Assembly (NCBI RefSeq): GCF_030811555.1
Contig: NZ_JAUSQZ010000001.1
Location: 1,364,001 to 1,428,000 of the forward strand
Reading direction: 5' to 3'
DNA length: 64,000 nt
Source of the DNA: Kineosporia succinea
Lineage (GTDB): Bacteria; Actinomycetota; Actinomycetes; Actinomycetales; Kineosporiaceae
The notes beneath the pieces are model-generated. The model did no database searches, was not told the origin of the DNA, and saw nothing but the letters and a program-made list of their open reading frames with translations. The position numbers were made by a program, and so were the translations under genes. Shown one piece after another: positions 43,929 to 51,388 of the stretch (its first letter is position 1; every line of letters starts with the position of its first letter).

Positions 43929-45824
43929 GGACCGAGGGGCGTCGCTGTTCTCCCGCAGGTCCACCACGACCCGCTCCTGGGCCGCCCGGAGCACCCGGTC
44001 GATCTCACCGCCGATCAGCTCGTGCCGCTCCAGCAACGCGTCGCGCAGGGCCTCGACCAGGTGCCGGTTGTGCTCGAGCAGCTCCCGGGTGACCCGCTTG
44101 CGCTCGGTCAGCAGCTTCTCCATCATCGCGCGGCCCTCGCCGTCACCCATCACCCGGGAAACGAGATCGCCGCCCCCGAAAGCACTTCCGGGCGCCGCCG
44201 CGAACGAGATCAGGGTGTCGCTCATACCGGCGGCCCCGATCATCTGGGCCGCGACCGTGGTCGCGTAGGCCAGGTCGCCGCCCGGGCCGGTGGAGATGTC
44301 ACCGAAGAACAGTTCCTCGGCCACCTGACCGCCGAACGCGATCGAGATGAGCGCCCCCAGTTCGGACTTCGAGCGGGTGTAGACGTCGTCGCGGTCGCCG
44401 TGGGCGAGCAGGCCGAGCGATCCGGCCCGCTTGACGATGGTGAGGATCTCCAGGCGGCGCTGCGGGGCGAGCAGCCAGGCGCTGACCGCGTGACCGGCCT
44501 CGTGCGTGGCGATCAGCCGGATCTCGTGGTCGGTGTAGCCCACCGGCTGGCCGAGGCCGACCTCGGTGACCAGGCGGGCCTGCTCGATGTCGCTCCAGGA
44601 CATCCCCTCGGCGTCCCGCCGCACCGCGTTGACCAGGGCCTCGTCGAGCAGGTGCTCGATCATGACCGGGCTGTAGCCCTGGGTCACGCCGGCCAGGGCG
44701 TCGCGGTGCTCGTCGTCGGCCAGCTCGTTCTCGTGCGCCTTGCGGGTGAGGAAGTGGTCGATCAGCTCGCGCCGGCCGGCCTTGTCGGGAAGCCCGAACG
44801 TCATCTTGCGGTCGAAGCGGCCGGGACGCAGCAGTGCCGGGTCGAGCGAGTCCGCCCGGTTGGTGGCCGCGATCACCAGCACGTTGACGGGTTCCGGCCG
44901 GGGGCGCGGGATCTGGCGGGTCGCGGGCATCATCAGGTTGACCCGGTCGGTGAGCCAGCTGAGCGCGCGCTGCCCCGGGGTGAGCTCGTCGAACGACTGC
45001 ATCTGCACGAGCAGCTCGTTGACGGTCGCGCCCGGGTCACCGCTGACCATGCGGTGCTGCACCGGAGCGGCGGACGCCTGCGGGGTCATGGCCAGACCGG
45101 TGAGCCCACCGCAGTTCATCGGGGCATCCACCACCGGGGTCATCGCCGTGCTCACACCCTGCCGGGCCATGCCGATGGCGTCGATCTCCTCGATGAAGGC
45201 GATCGCACCGCCCTCACGCCGGGCCGCCCTGCGCAGCTCCTTGAAGAACGAGCGGATCTTGCGGCCGGTCGCGCCGTAGTACATCGACTGGAACGAGGTG
45301 GCCGACACGAACAGGAACGGCACACCCGCCTCGGCCGCCATCGCCTTCGCCATGTGGGTCTTGCCGGTGCCCGGCGAGCCCTCGAAAAGCAGCCCGCGAC
45401 GAGCGCTTCCGCCCATCTTCGAGCGGAACGTCATGGCCGAGCGGAACAGCTCGAGCGAGCGGTGCACGTCCTCGGTGACCGGGGCCAGGCCCTTCACGTC
45501 CTCGATGCGCACGTCGATCTGCTCGGGGCGGTACAGCACGTGCGGCGAGCGGCCGGCGATGAGCAGGCTGCCGGCGGTGGCGGCCAGCATCAGCACGAAG
45601 AAGATGACGACGGTGAGAAGGAACGGGTCCACCGACGGCAGGGTCGGCAGCATCCCCGAGCCGGTCAGGAAGCGGCCCCAGCACCAGGCCGCGACGACCA
45701 GGCCGAGCACCATCAGGCGGCTCAGGCGGCGGCGCTGCCCGCGGGCCCGGAGTCGGTCGACGTCGTCAGGCCTGCCTGTTCCCCGTCCGCCGAACTGCCG
45801 TGCGCGCACCGTCTCGATCGCCAA
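43926..45824 (-). CDS. FtsH-like AAA+ membrane metalloprotease with unusual inserts
   Basis: About 632 residues. Two membrane helices (LMVLGLVVAAWCWGRFL and PFLLTVVIFFVLMLAATAG) are separated by only about 15 residues, instead of the longer extracytoplasmic domain of FtsH. The AAA module has Walker A EGSPGTGKTHMA (about 149), Walker B IAFIEEIDAIG (canonical FtsH reads F(I/L)DEIDA), an insert rich in Met/Pro/Gly after it, and AATNRADSLDPALLRPGRFDR. The M41 peptidase has HEAGH (about 440) and the third-ligand region GPGGDLAYAT. It should be an ATP-dependent membrane protease. TTG at 45824 has GGAGGA upstream; a TTG at 45836 overlaps that site. Confidence 0.87.
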   Translation of the reverse strand: MAIETVRARQFGGRGTGRPDDVDRLRARGQRRRLSRLMVLGLVVAAWCWGRFLTGSGMLPTLPSVDPFLLTVVIFFVLMLAATAGSLLIAGRSPHVLYRPEQIDVRIEDVKGLAPVTEDVHRSLELFRSAMTFRSKMGGSARRGLLFEGSPGTGKTHMAKAMAAEAGVPFLFVSATSFQSMYYGATGRKIRSFFKELRRAARREGGAIAFIEEIDAIGMARQGVSTAMTPVVDAPMNCGGLTGLAMTPQASAAPVQHRMVSGDPGATVNELLVQMQSFDELTPGQRALSWLTDRVNLMMPATRQIPRPRPEPVNVLVIAATNRADSLDPALLRPGRFDRKMTFGLPDKAGRRELIDHFLTRKAHENELADDEHRDALAGVTQGYSPVMIEHLLDEALVNAVRRDAEGMSWSDIEQARLVTEVGLGQPVGYTDHEIRLIATHEAGHAVSAWLLAPQRRLEILTIVKRAGSLGLLAHGDRDDVYTRSKSELGALISIAFGGQVAEELFFGDISTGPGGDLAYATTVAAQMIGAAGMSDTLISFAAAPGSAFGGGDLVSRVMGDGEGRAMMEKLLTERKRVTRELLEHNRHLVEALRDALLERHELIGGEIDRVLRAAQERVVVDLRENSDAPRS

Positions 45825-45948
45825 GCCGTCCTCCAAAGTCGTCCTCGGTCACCAGAAGACACCTCGGAGCAACGTCTTCGACAGACGCTGCGTGATCAAC
45901 CACCCACCCGGCCGACGAGCAATTGGTGCGTATCGCCGATGGCTGCTC

Positions 45949-46899
45949 TCACAGAGTGAAGAGGTCGGTCTCCCGGCCCAGCTCGTCGACGTCCGCGCCG
46001 GGACGACCCCGCACGAGCCGGTAGAACTCCATGGCCAGCAGCGGCTGGGCCACGTCGTTGCTCAGGGCGAACCAGGCATTGCCGGGCCCGACCACGGCCT
46101 GGGTGGCGTGCGCGCGCAGGGCGTCCGCCTTGGCGACCAGCTGCCCGGTGGCGTCGACCGCCGCGGTGACCAGCTCGTCCGCCATCACCACGCTCGGGAG
46201 GCGACCGTCGGGATCGACGCCCGTGTACGCGTCCCCCAGGCTGCTGTTCAGGGTGCGCAGCGCCTCGCGGGTGAGGGTCTCGGGCTGGACGGTCCAGTAG
46301 ACCTTGGGCACCGGCCAGGCCTCCTCCCCCTCGGGCCCCTCGATCGCCGCCAGCTCGACCGCGCGCATCGTGACCAGATGGGCCTGCACATGGTCGGGAT
46401 GCCCGTAACCGCCGCCGGGTTCGTAGGTGACCACGACGTGCGGACGCAGCTCCCGCAGCGCCGCGGCGAGGTGCGTGGCCGCGTCCTCCACCGGGGTCAG
46501 AGCGAAGGCGCCGGGCGGCGGAGTGGGTGAGGGGATCACGCCGCCGTCGTGGTCGTAGGCCATGCCCGAGTCGGCGAAGACGCTGCTTTTGGACGCGCGG
46601 ACGGCCTGCGCGGTACGGCCCGGAACCGTGGGGTCACCGAGGAAACGGTGATCGCGCACACCGAGCACGGTCATCGCGGCCGCGAGCTCGGCGACGCGGT
46701 GGTCGCCCAGGCGGTCGGCCTGCCCCTCCAGGTGTTTCAGCTCCGGCGGGATCACCTCACCCTGCTCGCCCCGGGTGCAGGTGATCAGCGTGACCTGGGC
46801 GCCCTCGGCCACGTACTTGGCCATCGTGGCGCCGTTCCCGATGGTCTCGTCGTCGGGATGGGCGTGGACGAAGACGATGCGCCGCGGGTTGTCGCTCAT
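45949..46899 (-). CDS. mshB: Mycothiol biosynthesis deacetylase MshB
   Basis: 316 residues. The zinc site is HAHPDDE (14-18 for HPDDE) and GYGHPDHVQAH; VTLITCTRGEQGEVIPPELKHL is typical of the GlcNAc-Ins deacetylases. It removes acetyl from GlcNAc-inositol in mycothiol synthesis. The ATG at 46899 gives MSDNPRRIVFVHAHPDDE, aligned with the start of mycobacterial MshB; an ATG 9 bp earlier overlaps a GAGAAT that could be a leaderless -10. The conserved core between about 85 and 120 carries an insert (VFADSGMAYDHDGGVIPSP) of the size usual in many actinobacteria. Near typA as in M. tuberculosis (Rv1170, Rv1165). Confidence 0.92.
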   Translation of the reverse strand: MSDNPRRIVFVHAHPDDETIGNGATMAKYVAEGAQVTLITCTRGEQGEVIPPELKHLEGQADRLGDHRVAELAAAMTVLGVRDHRFLGDPTVPGRTAQAVRASKSSVFADSGMAYDHDGGVIPSPTPPPGAFALTPVEDAATHLAAALRELRPHVVVTYEPGGGYGHPDHVQAHLVTMRAVELAAIEGPEGEEAWPVPKVYWTVQPETLTREALRTLNSSLGDAYTGVDPDGRLPSVVMADELVTAAVDATGQLVAKADALRAHATQAVVGPGNAWFALSNDVAQPLLAMEFYRLVRGRPGADVDELGRETDLFTL

Positions 46900-46938
46900 G
46901 CGGGTCATTCTCGCGTGCGCCGGCCTTGAGCACCCACC

Positions 46939-47029
46939 GGCTCAGCTCAGGCTCCGGCTCTCAGCTCAGGCTCCGGCTCTGAGTTCAGCCTCCGGCTGAG
47001 CTCAGCCTCCGGCTCTCAGCTCGGCCTCC
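46939..47029. repeat. Five-unit 17-19-bp tandem repeat upstream of mshB
   Basis: Five units of ggctctcagctcaggctcc type, 17 or 19 bp long, beginning 40 bp before the mshB start. The gap 46900-47210 also holds the hairpin element at 47041-47083 and the oppF terminator; no gene is supported. Confidence 0.85.
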
Positions 47030-47040
47030 GGACGGGCCCC

Positions 47041-47083
47041 GCCCTCCCCCAACCTTCGGCCGGGAGGTGCCCCCACCGGGGAG
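47041..47083. repeat. Intergenic hairpin element, copy 2
   Basis: C-rich arm, accttcggccgggaggtg core, then cccccaccggggag. Resembles the element at 41387-41435 in its core. Similar C-rich ttcgg hairpins are known to recur in streptomycete intergenic DNA (recollection, not searched). Confidence 0.5.
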
Positions 47084-47162
47084 AACACGGGCAACTGCGC
47101 CGCCGGTTGACTCATGAGGGCGCACCTGCGCTGCACTCCCTACGACTCCCCCACCAACGAAA

Positions 47163-47197
47163 GACGCCGGTGCGCACCCGAGGTGCGCACCGGCGTC
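47163..47197 (-). terminator. Terminator of the oligopeptide ABC operon
   Basis: A perfect 15-bp stem (47163-47177 with 47183-47197) with a 5-base loop, starting 13 bp after the oppF stop; on the minus strand it is followed by tttcg. Confidence 0.85.
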
Positions 47198-47210
47198 CAT
47201 CATGTGACCT

Positions 47211-48314
47211 CTAGGCCGCGACGCCGGGACGGGACGGCGTGTCACCCGGGAAGTGGCAGGCAGCCTGCGCGCCCGACGACGTCAGCTCGAGACCCGGGTC
47301 GACCTCGGCGCACACCGACTGCGCCTTCCAGCACCGCGTACGGAACCGGCAGCCCGACGGCGGGTTGGCCGGGCTCGGCGGGTCACCCTCGAGCACGATC
47401 TGGTTGCCCTTGCCCCGCATCGACGGGTCGGGGTTCGGGACGGCCGAGAGCAGCGCCTTGGTGTACGGGTGCTGCGGGTTGTTGTAGACCTGCTCCTTCT
47501 CGCCGAGCTCGACGATCCGGCCCAGGTACATCACGGCCACCCGGTGGCTGATGTGCCGCACCACCGACAGGTCGTGCGCGATGAAGATCAGCGAGATCCC
47601 CAGCCGCTTCTGCAGGTCCTGGAGCAGGTTGATGACCTGCGCCTGCACCGAGACGTCGAGCGCGGAGACCGGCTCGTCGCAGATCAGCAGCTTCGGGTTC
47701 AGGGCCAGGCCGCGGGCGATGCCGATGCGCTGACGCTGACCACCGGAGAACTGGTGCGCGTACCGGTGGATGTGCTCGGGAGCCAGACCGACGAGCGACA
47801 TCAGCTCCCGCACCCGCTCCTGACGCTGCGCCTTCGGCACCACGTCGGGGTGGATCTCCAGCGGCTCGCCGATGATGTCGCCGACCGTCATCCTCGGGTT
47901 CAGCGACGTGTACGGGTCCTGGAAGATCATCTGCACGTCACGGCGCATGGTCTTGAGCTTCGAGCCCGAGGACCCGACCATCTCGCGGCCGTTCAGCTGG
48001 ATCGATCCGGCGGTGGGCGTCTCCAGCGAGATCAGCAACCGGGCCAGCGTGGACTTGCCGCAGCCGGACTCCCCCACGACGCCGATCGTCTCGCCCGGCC
48101 GGACCTCGAGGTTCACTCCGTCGACGGCCTGCACGGCCCCGACACTGCGCTTGATGACGACGCCCTGGCGCAGCGGGAAGTGCTTGACCAGCCCGCGGAC
48201 GGTCAGGATCGGGTCGGCGTCGGGATCCGGCTTCGGGGCCGGCTGCGAGCCGGTCTCGATACCGGGGCCGGCGTTGGTGACGCCCCTGTTGTCCGGAGTG
48301 TCAGTGGACACCAT
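47211..48314 (-). CDS. oppF: Oligopeptide/dipeptide ABC transporter ATPase (OppF type)
   Basis: 367 residues. Walker A GESGCGKSTLARLL, Q-loop region MIFQDPYTSLNPRMTVGD, signature FSGGQRQRIGIARGLALNP, Walker B LLICDEPVSALDVSVQ and a C-terminal oligo_HPY extension with a CW-type Cys cluster (CRFRTRCWKAQSVCAEVDP). Provides one of the two ATPases for peptide import. The ATG at 48314 overlaps the end of oppD by 14 bp. The longer frame upstream is antisense-like and not used. Confidence 0.93.
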   Translation of the reverse strand: MVSTDTPDNRGVTNAGPGIETGSQPAPKPDPDADPILTVRGLVKHFPLRQGVVIKRSVGAVQAVDGVNLEVRPGETIGVVGESGCGKSTLARLLISLETPTAGSIQLNGREMVGSSGSKLKTMRRDVQMIFQDPYTSLNPRMTVGDIIGEPLEIHPDVVPKAQRQERVRELMSLVGLAPEHIHRYAHQFSGGQRQRIGIARGLALNPKLLICDEPVSALDVSVQAQVINLLQDLQKRLGISLIFIAHDLSVVRHISHRVAVMYLGRIVELGEKEQVYNNPQHPYTKALLSAVPNPDPSMRGKGNQIVLEGDPPSPANPPSGCRFRTRCWKAQSVCAEVDPGLELTSSGAQAACHFPGDTPSRPGVAA

Positions 48315-49353
48315 GGGAGACGACCTCCTCGGCGAAGTGGCAGGCGGAGTACCGGGTTCCGTCGATCTCGACGGCCGGCGGCGGCGGGTCCTGACGGCAC
48401 ACGTCCTCGGCCCGCGGGCAACGCGGCGCGAACGGGCAGCCGGTGGGCAGGGCCAGCAGGCTCGGCGGGAGACCGGGGATGGCGTACAACCGGTCGCCCT
48501 CACCGGTGAGCCTCGGCATCGACTCCATCAGGCCCACGGTGTACGGGTGGGCCGGGTTGGAGAAGACGTCGACGGCGGGACCGTGCTCGACGGTCCGGCC
48601 CGCGTACATCACGCTGATCATGTCGGCGGTCTCGGCCACCACGCCGAGGTCGTGCGTGATCAGGATCAGGCCGCTGCCGGTCTCCCGGCGCATCTCGGCC
48701 AGGAGTTCCATGATCTGCGCCTGCACGGTGACGTCCAGGGCGGTGGTCGGCTCGTCGGCGATGATGATGTCCGGGTCGAGCGCGATCGCCATCGCGATCA
48801 TGATGCGCTGGCGCATACCGCCCGAGAACTGGTGCGGGTAGTCGCCGACGCGCGAGGCGGCGGCCGGGATCCGCACCCGGTCCATCATCTCGATGGCCTT
48901 CTTCTTCGCGTCCTTGCGGGACATCCCGCGGTGGACCTGGAAGAGCTCACCGATCTGCTCACCGACCGGGTAGACCGGGTTCAGCGCGGACAGGGCGTCC
49001 TGGAACACCATGGCGATGCGCTGACCGCGGTAGGTGCGGCGTTCCTTCTCCGGCATCTTCAGCAGGTCTTTGCCGCGGAACTTGATCGAGCCGGAGAGGA
49101 TCTCGGCCGGGGGCATGTCGAGGATGCCCATGATCGCCTTCGCGGACACCGACTTGCCCGAGCCGGACTCGCCCAGGATCGCCAGGGTCTCGCCCCGCTT
49201 CAGGTCGAGATCGACCTTGTTGACGGCCTGGGCCGAACCCTCACGGGTGCGGAACACGATGCTCAGGTCGCGAACCTGCAGCAGCGGCTGGTTCTCGTCG
49301 ACCTCGGGCTTGCCGAGGTCCTGCGTCTTCTTGCTGAACATGCGCCCGCTCAC
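48301..49353 (-). CDS. oppD: Oligopeptide/dipeptide ABC transporter ATPase (OppD type)
   Basis: 350 residues. Walker A GESGSGKSVSAKAIMGIL, Q-loop MVFQDALSALNPVYPVGEQI, signature FSGGMRQRIMIAMAIALDP, Walker B IIADEPTTALDVTVQ, and a C-terminal Cys-rich oligo_HPY end (CPFAPRCPRAEDVC). Partner of OppF. The GTG at 49353 overlaps the dppC stop by 4 bp (GTGA). Confidence 0.93.
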   Translation of the reverse strand: MSGRMFSKKTQDLGKPEVDENQPLLQVRDLSIVFRTREGSAQAVNKVDLDLKRGETLAILGESGSGKSVSAKAIMGILDMPPAEILSGSIKFRGKDLLKMPEKERRTYRGQRIAMVFQDALSALNPVYPVGEQIGELFQVHRGMSRKDAKKKAIEMMDRVRIPAAASRVGDYPHQFSGGMRQRIMIAMAIALDPDIIIADEPTTALDVTVQAQIMELLAEMRRETGSGLILITHDLGVVAETADMISVMYAGRTVEHGPAVDVFSNPAHPYTVGLMESMPRLTGEGDRLYAIPGLPPSLLALPTGCPFAPRCPRAEDVCRQDPPPPAVEIDGTRYSACHFAEEVVSHGVH

Positions 49354-50297
49354 ATCGTCTTCGGGTCGAGGGCCTCGCGCACCTGGTCGCCCAGGGCGAT
49401 GAAGGCCAGCACGGTGGCGGCGAGGAAGAGCGCCGGGAACAGCAGCATGTGCGGCGTGTTGCGCAGGTACGCCGCGGCGTCGTTGATCGCGATACCCCAC
49501 GAGACCACCGGCGGCTGCAGGCCGATGCCGAGGTACGACAGGGTCGCCTCCGCACCGATGTAACCACCGAGGCTGATCGTGCTGATGACGATGACCGGCG
49601 CGGCCGAGTTCGGGATGATGTGCTTGCGGATCATCCAGCCGCGGCTGGCGCCCAGGGCCCGCGACGCCGCCACGAAGTCCGACTGCTTGACCTGGATCAC
49701 GGCCGATCGCGCCACCCGGGCCGTGGACGGCCAGGCGAGGATCGAGATCGCCAGCGACACCTTGAGGATGCCGAGGAACTGGCTTCCGGGCGGGGTCGGG
49801 ATCGAGCTCAGGATGATCATGCTGCCCAGGAGCACGGGGATACCGATGAAGATGTCGGTGATCCGCGACAGGATGCTGTCGACCCAGCCGCCGTAGAAAC
49901 CGGCGTAGATACCGATGGCCGAGCCGAAGATCAGCGACATCACCGTGGACATCGCGCCGACCATGATCGAGGCGCGGGCGCCGTACATGGTGCGGGCGTA
50001 GACGTCACAGCCCTGCACGTCGTACCCGAACCAGGCATCCCCGCCGGGCTTGCCGCGCGAGCGCGAGGCCTGGCAGTCGAGGGGATCGGCGTGGGCGAAG
50101 AGGCCCGGCCAGACGGCCATCACGATGAGCACGCCGATGACGACGACCGACGCCCAGAACACCCACGACGAGCGCAGGGTCTCCCAGGCGTCGCCGGCCA
50201 GGGTGCGGGAACGGCCCGCCGCGACGACGGAGGCCGTCGGGGTCCCCGGGGCCCCTTCGATCGTCTCGGCGGCGGCGACCTGGTCGAGCTCACTCAT
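49350..50297 (-). CDS. dppC: Oligopeptide/dipeptide ABC transporter permease (DppC/OppC type)
   Basis: 315 residues. N-terminal cytoplasmic tail, then helix WVFWASVVVIGVLIVMAVW and an extracytoplasmic loop, followed by a five-helix binding-protein-dependent permease core. The EAA loop reads VAASRALGASRGWMIRKHIIPNSAAPV. Pairs with the DppB-type permease upstream, overlapping it by 8 bp. Confidence 0.92.
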   Translation of the reverse strand: MSELDQVAAAETIEGAPGTPTASVVAAGRSRTLAGDAWETLRSSWVFWASVVVIGVLIVMAVWPGLFAHADPLDCQASRSRGKPGGDAWFGYDVQGCDVYARTMYGARASIMVGAMSTVMSLIFGSAIGIYAGFYGGWVDSILSRITDIFIGIPVLLGSMIILSSIPTPPGSQFLGILKVSLAISILAWPSTARVARSAVIQVKQSDFVAASRALGASRGWMIRKHIIPNSAAPVIVISTISLGGYIGAEATLSYLGIGLQPPVVSWGIAINDAAAYLRNTPHMLLFPALFLAATVLAFIALGDQVREALDPKTM

Positions 50298-51216
50298 AGC
50301 GGATCCTTGGGTCGAGCCGGGCGTACAGCAGGTCCACGAGAAGGTTCACGAACAGGATGACGAGCACCACGAGGGTGGTCACCCCGACGACCGTGCCGTT
50401 CTCGCGGATGCGCAGGGCGTGGAAGATCAGGCCACCGATGCCCTGGATGTTGAACACACCCTCGGTGACGATCGCGCCGCCGAGCAGGGCCCCGACGTCG
50501 GCGCCGATGTAGGTGATGACCGGGATCAGCGAGTTCCGCAGGACGTGCTTGCGCAGGATCATGCTCTTGGGCAGGCCCTTGGCGATCGCGGTGCGCACAT
50601 GGTCGGCCTGCAGCGTCTCCAGCATGCTGGCCCGGGTGAGTCTCAGGACGTAGGCCAGCGACAACGACGCCAGCACGAACCCGGGGAGGATGAGGTCACC
50701 CCAGGGAGCGCCGGCGGCGACGGTCACGCTGAACAGCCCGGCCTTCACACCCAGCAGGTACTGGAGCACGTAGCCGATGACGAACGACGGAAAAGAAATG
50801 GCGACAAGACTCGTGAAGAGGAAGAATCCGTCGAGGTAGCCGCCGCGGCGCAGGGCCGCGATCGTGCCTATGCCGATCCCGAGGATCAGCTCGAAGAGAA
50901 TGGCGACCACGGTCAGCTTGACGGTGATCGGGAAGGCCTTGGAGACGGCCTCGAGCACGGTGTCACCGCTGAAGGTGGTGCCGAAGTCTCCCTGCACCAT
51001 GTTCAGGAGGAAGTGCCCGTACTGCACCGGCAGCGGCTGGTCGAGATGCAACCGCTCGGTCTCGGCCTGGACGAACGCTTCCGGGCAAGGACGCTGGCCG
51101 CATCGAGAGGCGAACGGGTCACCGGGCACGGCCCAGGCCATCGCATAGATGAGGAACGTGGTGCCGATGAGCACCGGGATCATCAGCAGCAGGCGTCTAG
51201 CTATATAACGCCCCAT
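50290..51216 (-). CDS. dppB: Oligopeptide/dipeptide ABC transporter permease (DppB/OppB type)
   Basis: 308 residues. The N-terminal helix MGRYIARRLLLMIPVLIGTT and WAVPGDPF are typical of OppB/DppB. Six helices; the EAA loop is VRTAIAKGLPKSMILRKHVLRNSLIPV. Preceded by two strong hairpins that separate it from the substrate-binding protein gene. Confidence 0.92.
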   Translation of the reverse strand: MGRYIARRLLLMIPVLIGTTFLIYAMAWAVPGDPFASRCGQRPCPEAFVQAETERLHLDQPLPVQYGHFLLNMVQGDFGTTFSGDTVLEAVSKAFPITVKLTVVAILFELILGIGIGTIAALRRGGYLDGFFLFTSLVAISFPSFVIGYVLQYLLGVKAGLFSVTVAAGAPWGDLILPGFVLASLSLAYVLRLTRASMLETLQADHVRTAIAKGLPKSMILRKHVLRNSLIPVITYIGADVGALLGGAIVTEGVFNIQGIGGLIFHALRIRENGTVVGVTTLVVLVILFVNLLVDLLYARLDPRIRYE

Positions 51217-51254
51217 GGCTTTCGCCTACCCTTCATGGGTTTCTTCCGCTGAAC

Positions 51255-51288
51255 GGCCGGTCCCGCGAGTGCTGGTGCGGGACCGGCC
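51255..51288. terminator. Hairpin ahead of dppB
   Basis: A perfect 12-bp stem (51255-51266 with 51277-51288) with a 10-base loop, 38 bp upstream of the dppB start. It probably acts with the next hairpin as a read-through filter or mRNA stabiliser. Confidence 0.6.
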
Positions 51289-51321
51289 GAACGTGTTTCG
51301 CGGTATTGCGTTTGTCCTAGA

Positions 51322-51355
51322 GTGCCGCCTCGCCCGTGCTGAGGCGAGGCGGCAC
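51322..51355. terminator. Hairpin after the substrate-binding protein gene
   Basis: A perfect 13-bp stem (51322-51334 with 51343-51355) and an 8-base loop, starting 34 bp after the stop at 51389. No T-run. Typical placement for a partial terminator in oligopeptide operons, keeping the binding protein more abundant than the permeases. Confidence 0.65.
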
Positions 51356-51388
51356 CGGGGTACTGCTGTTCTTACCGCCGAGCGGTCG

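Noticed and set aside
46939-47029. CRISPR array possibility for the short repeats near mshB
   Set aside because: Units are contiguous and degenerate with no unique spacers, and there are no cas genes in the window.
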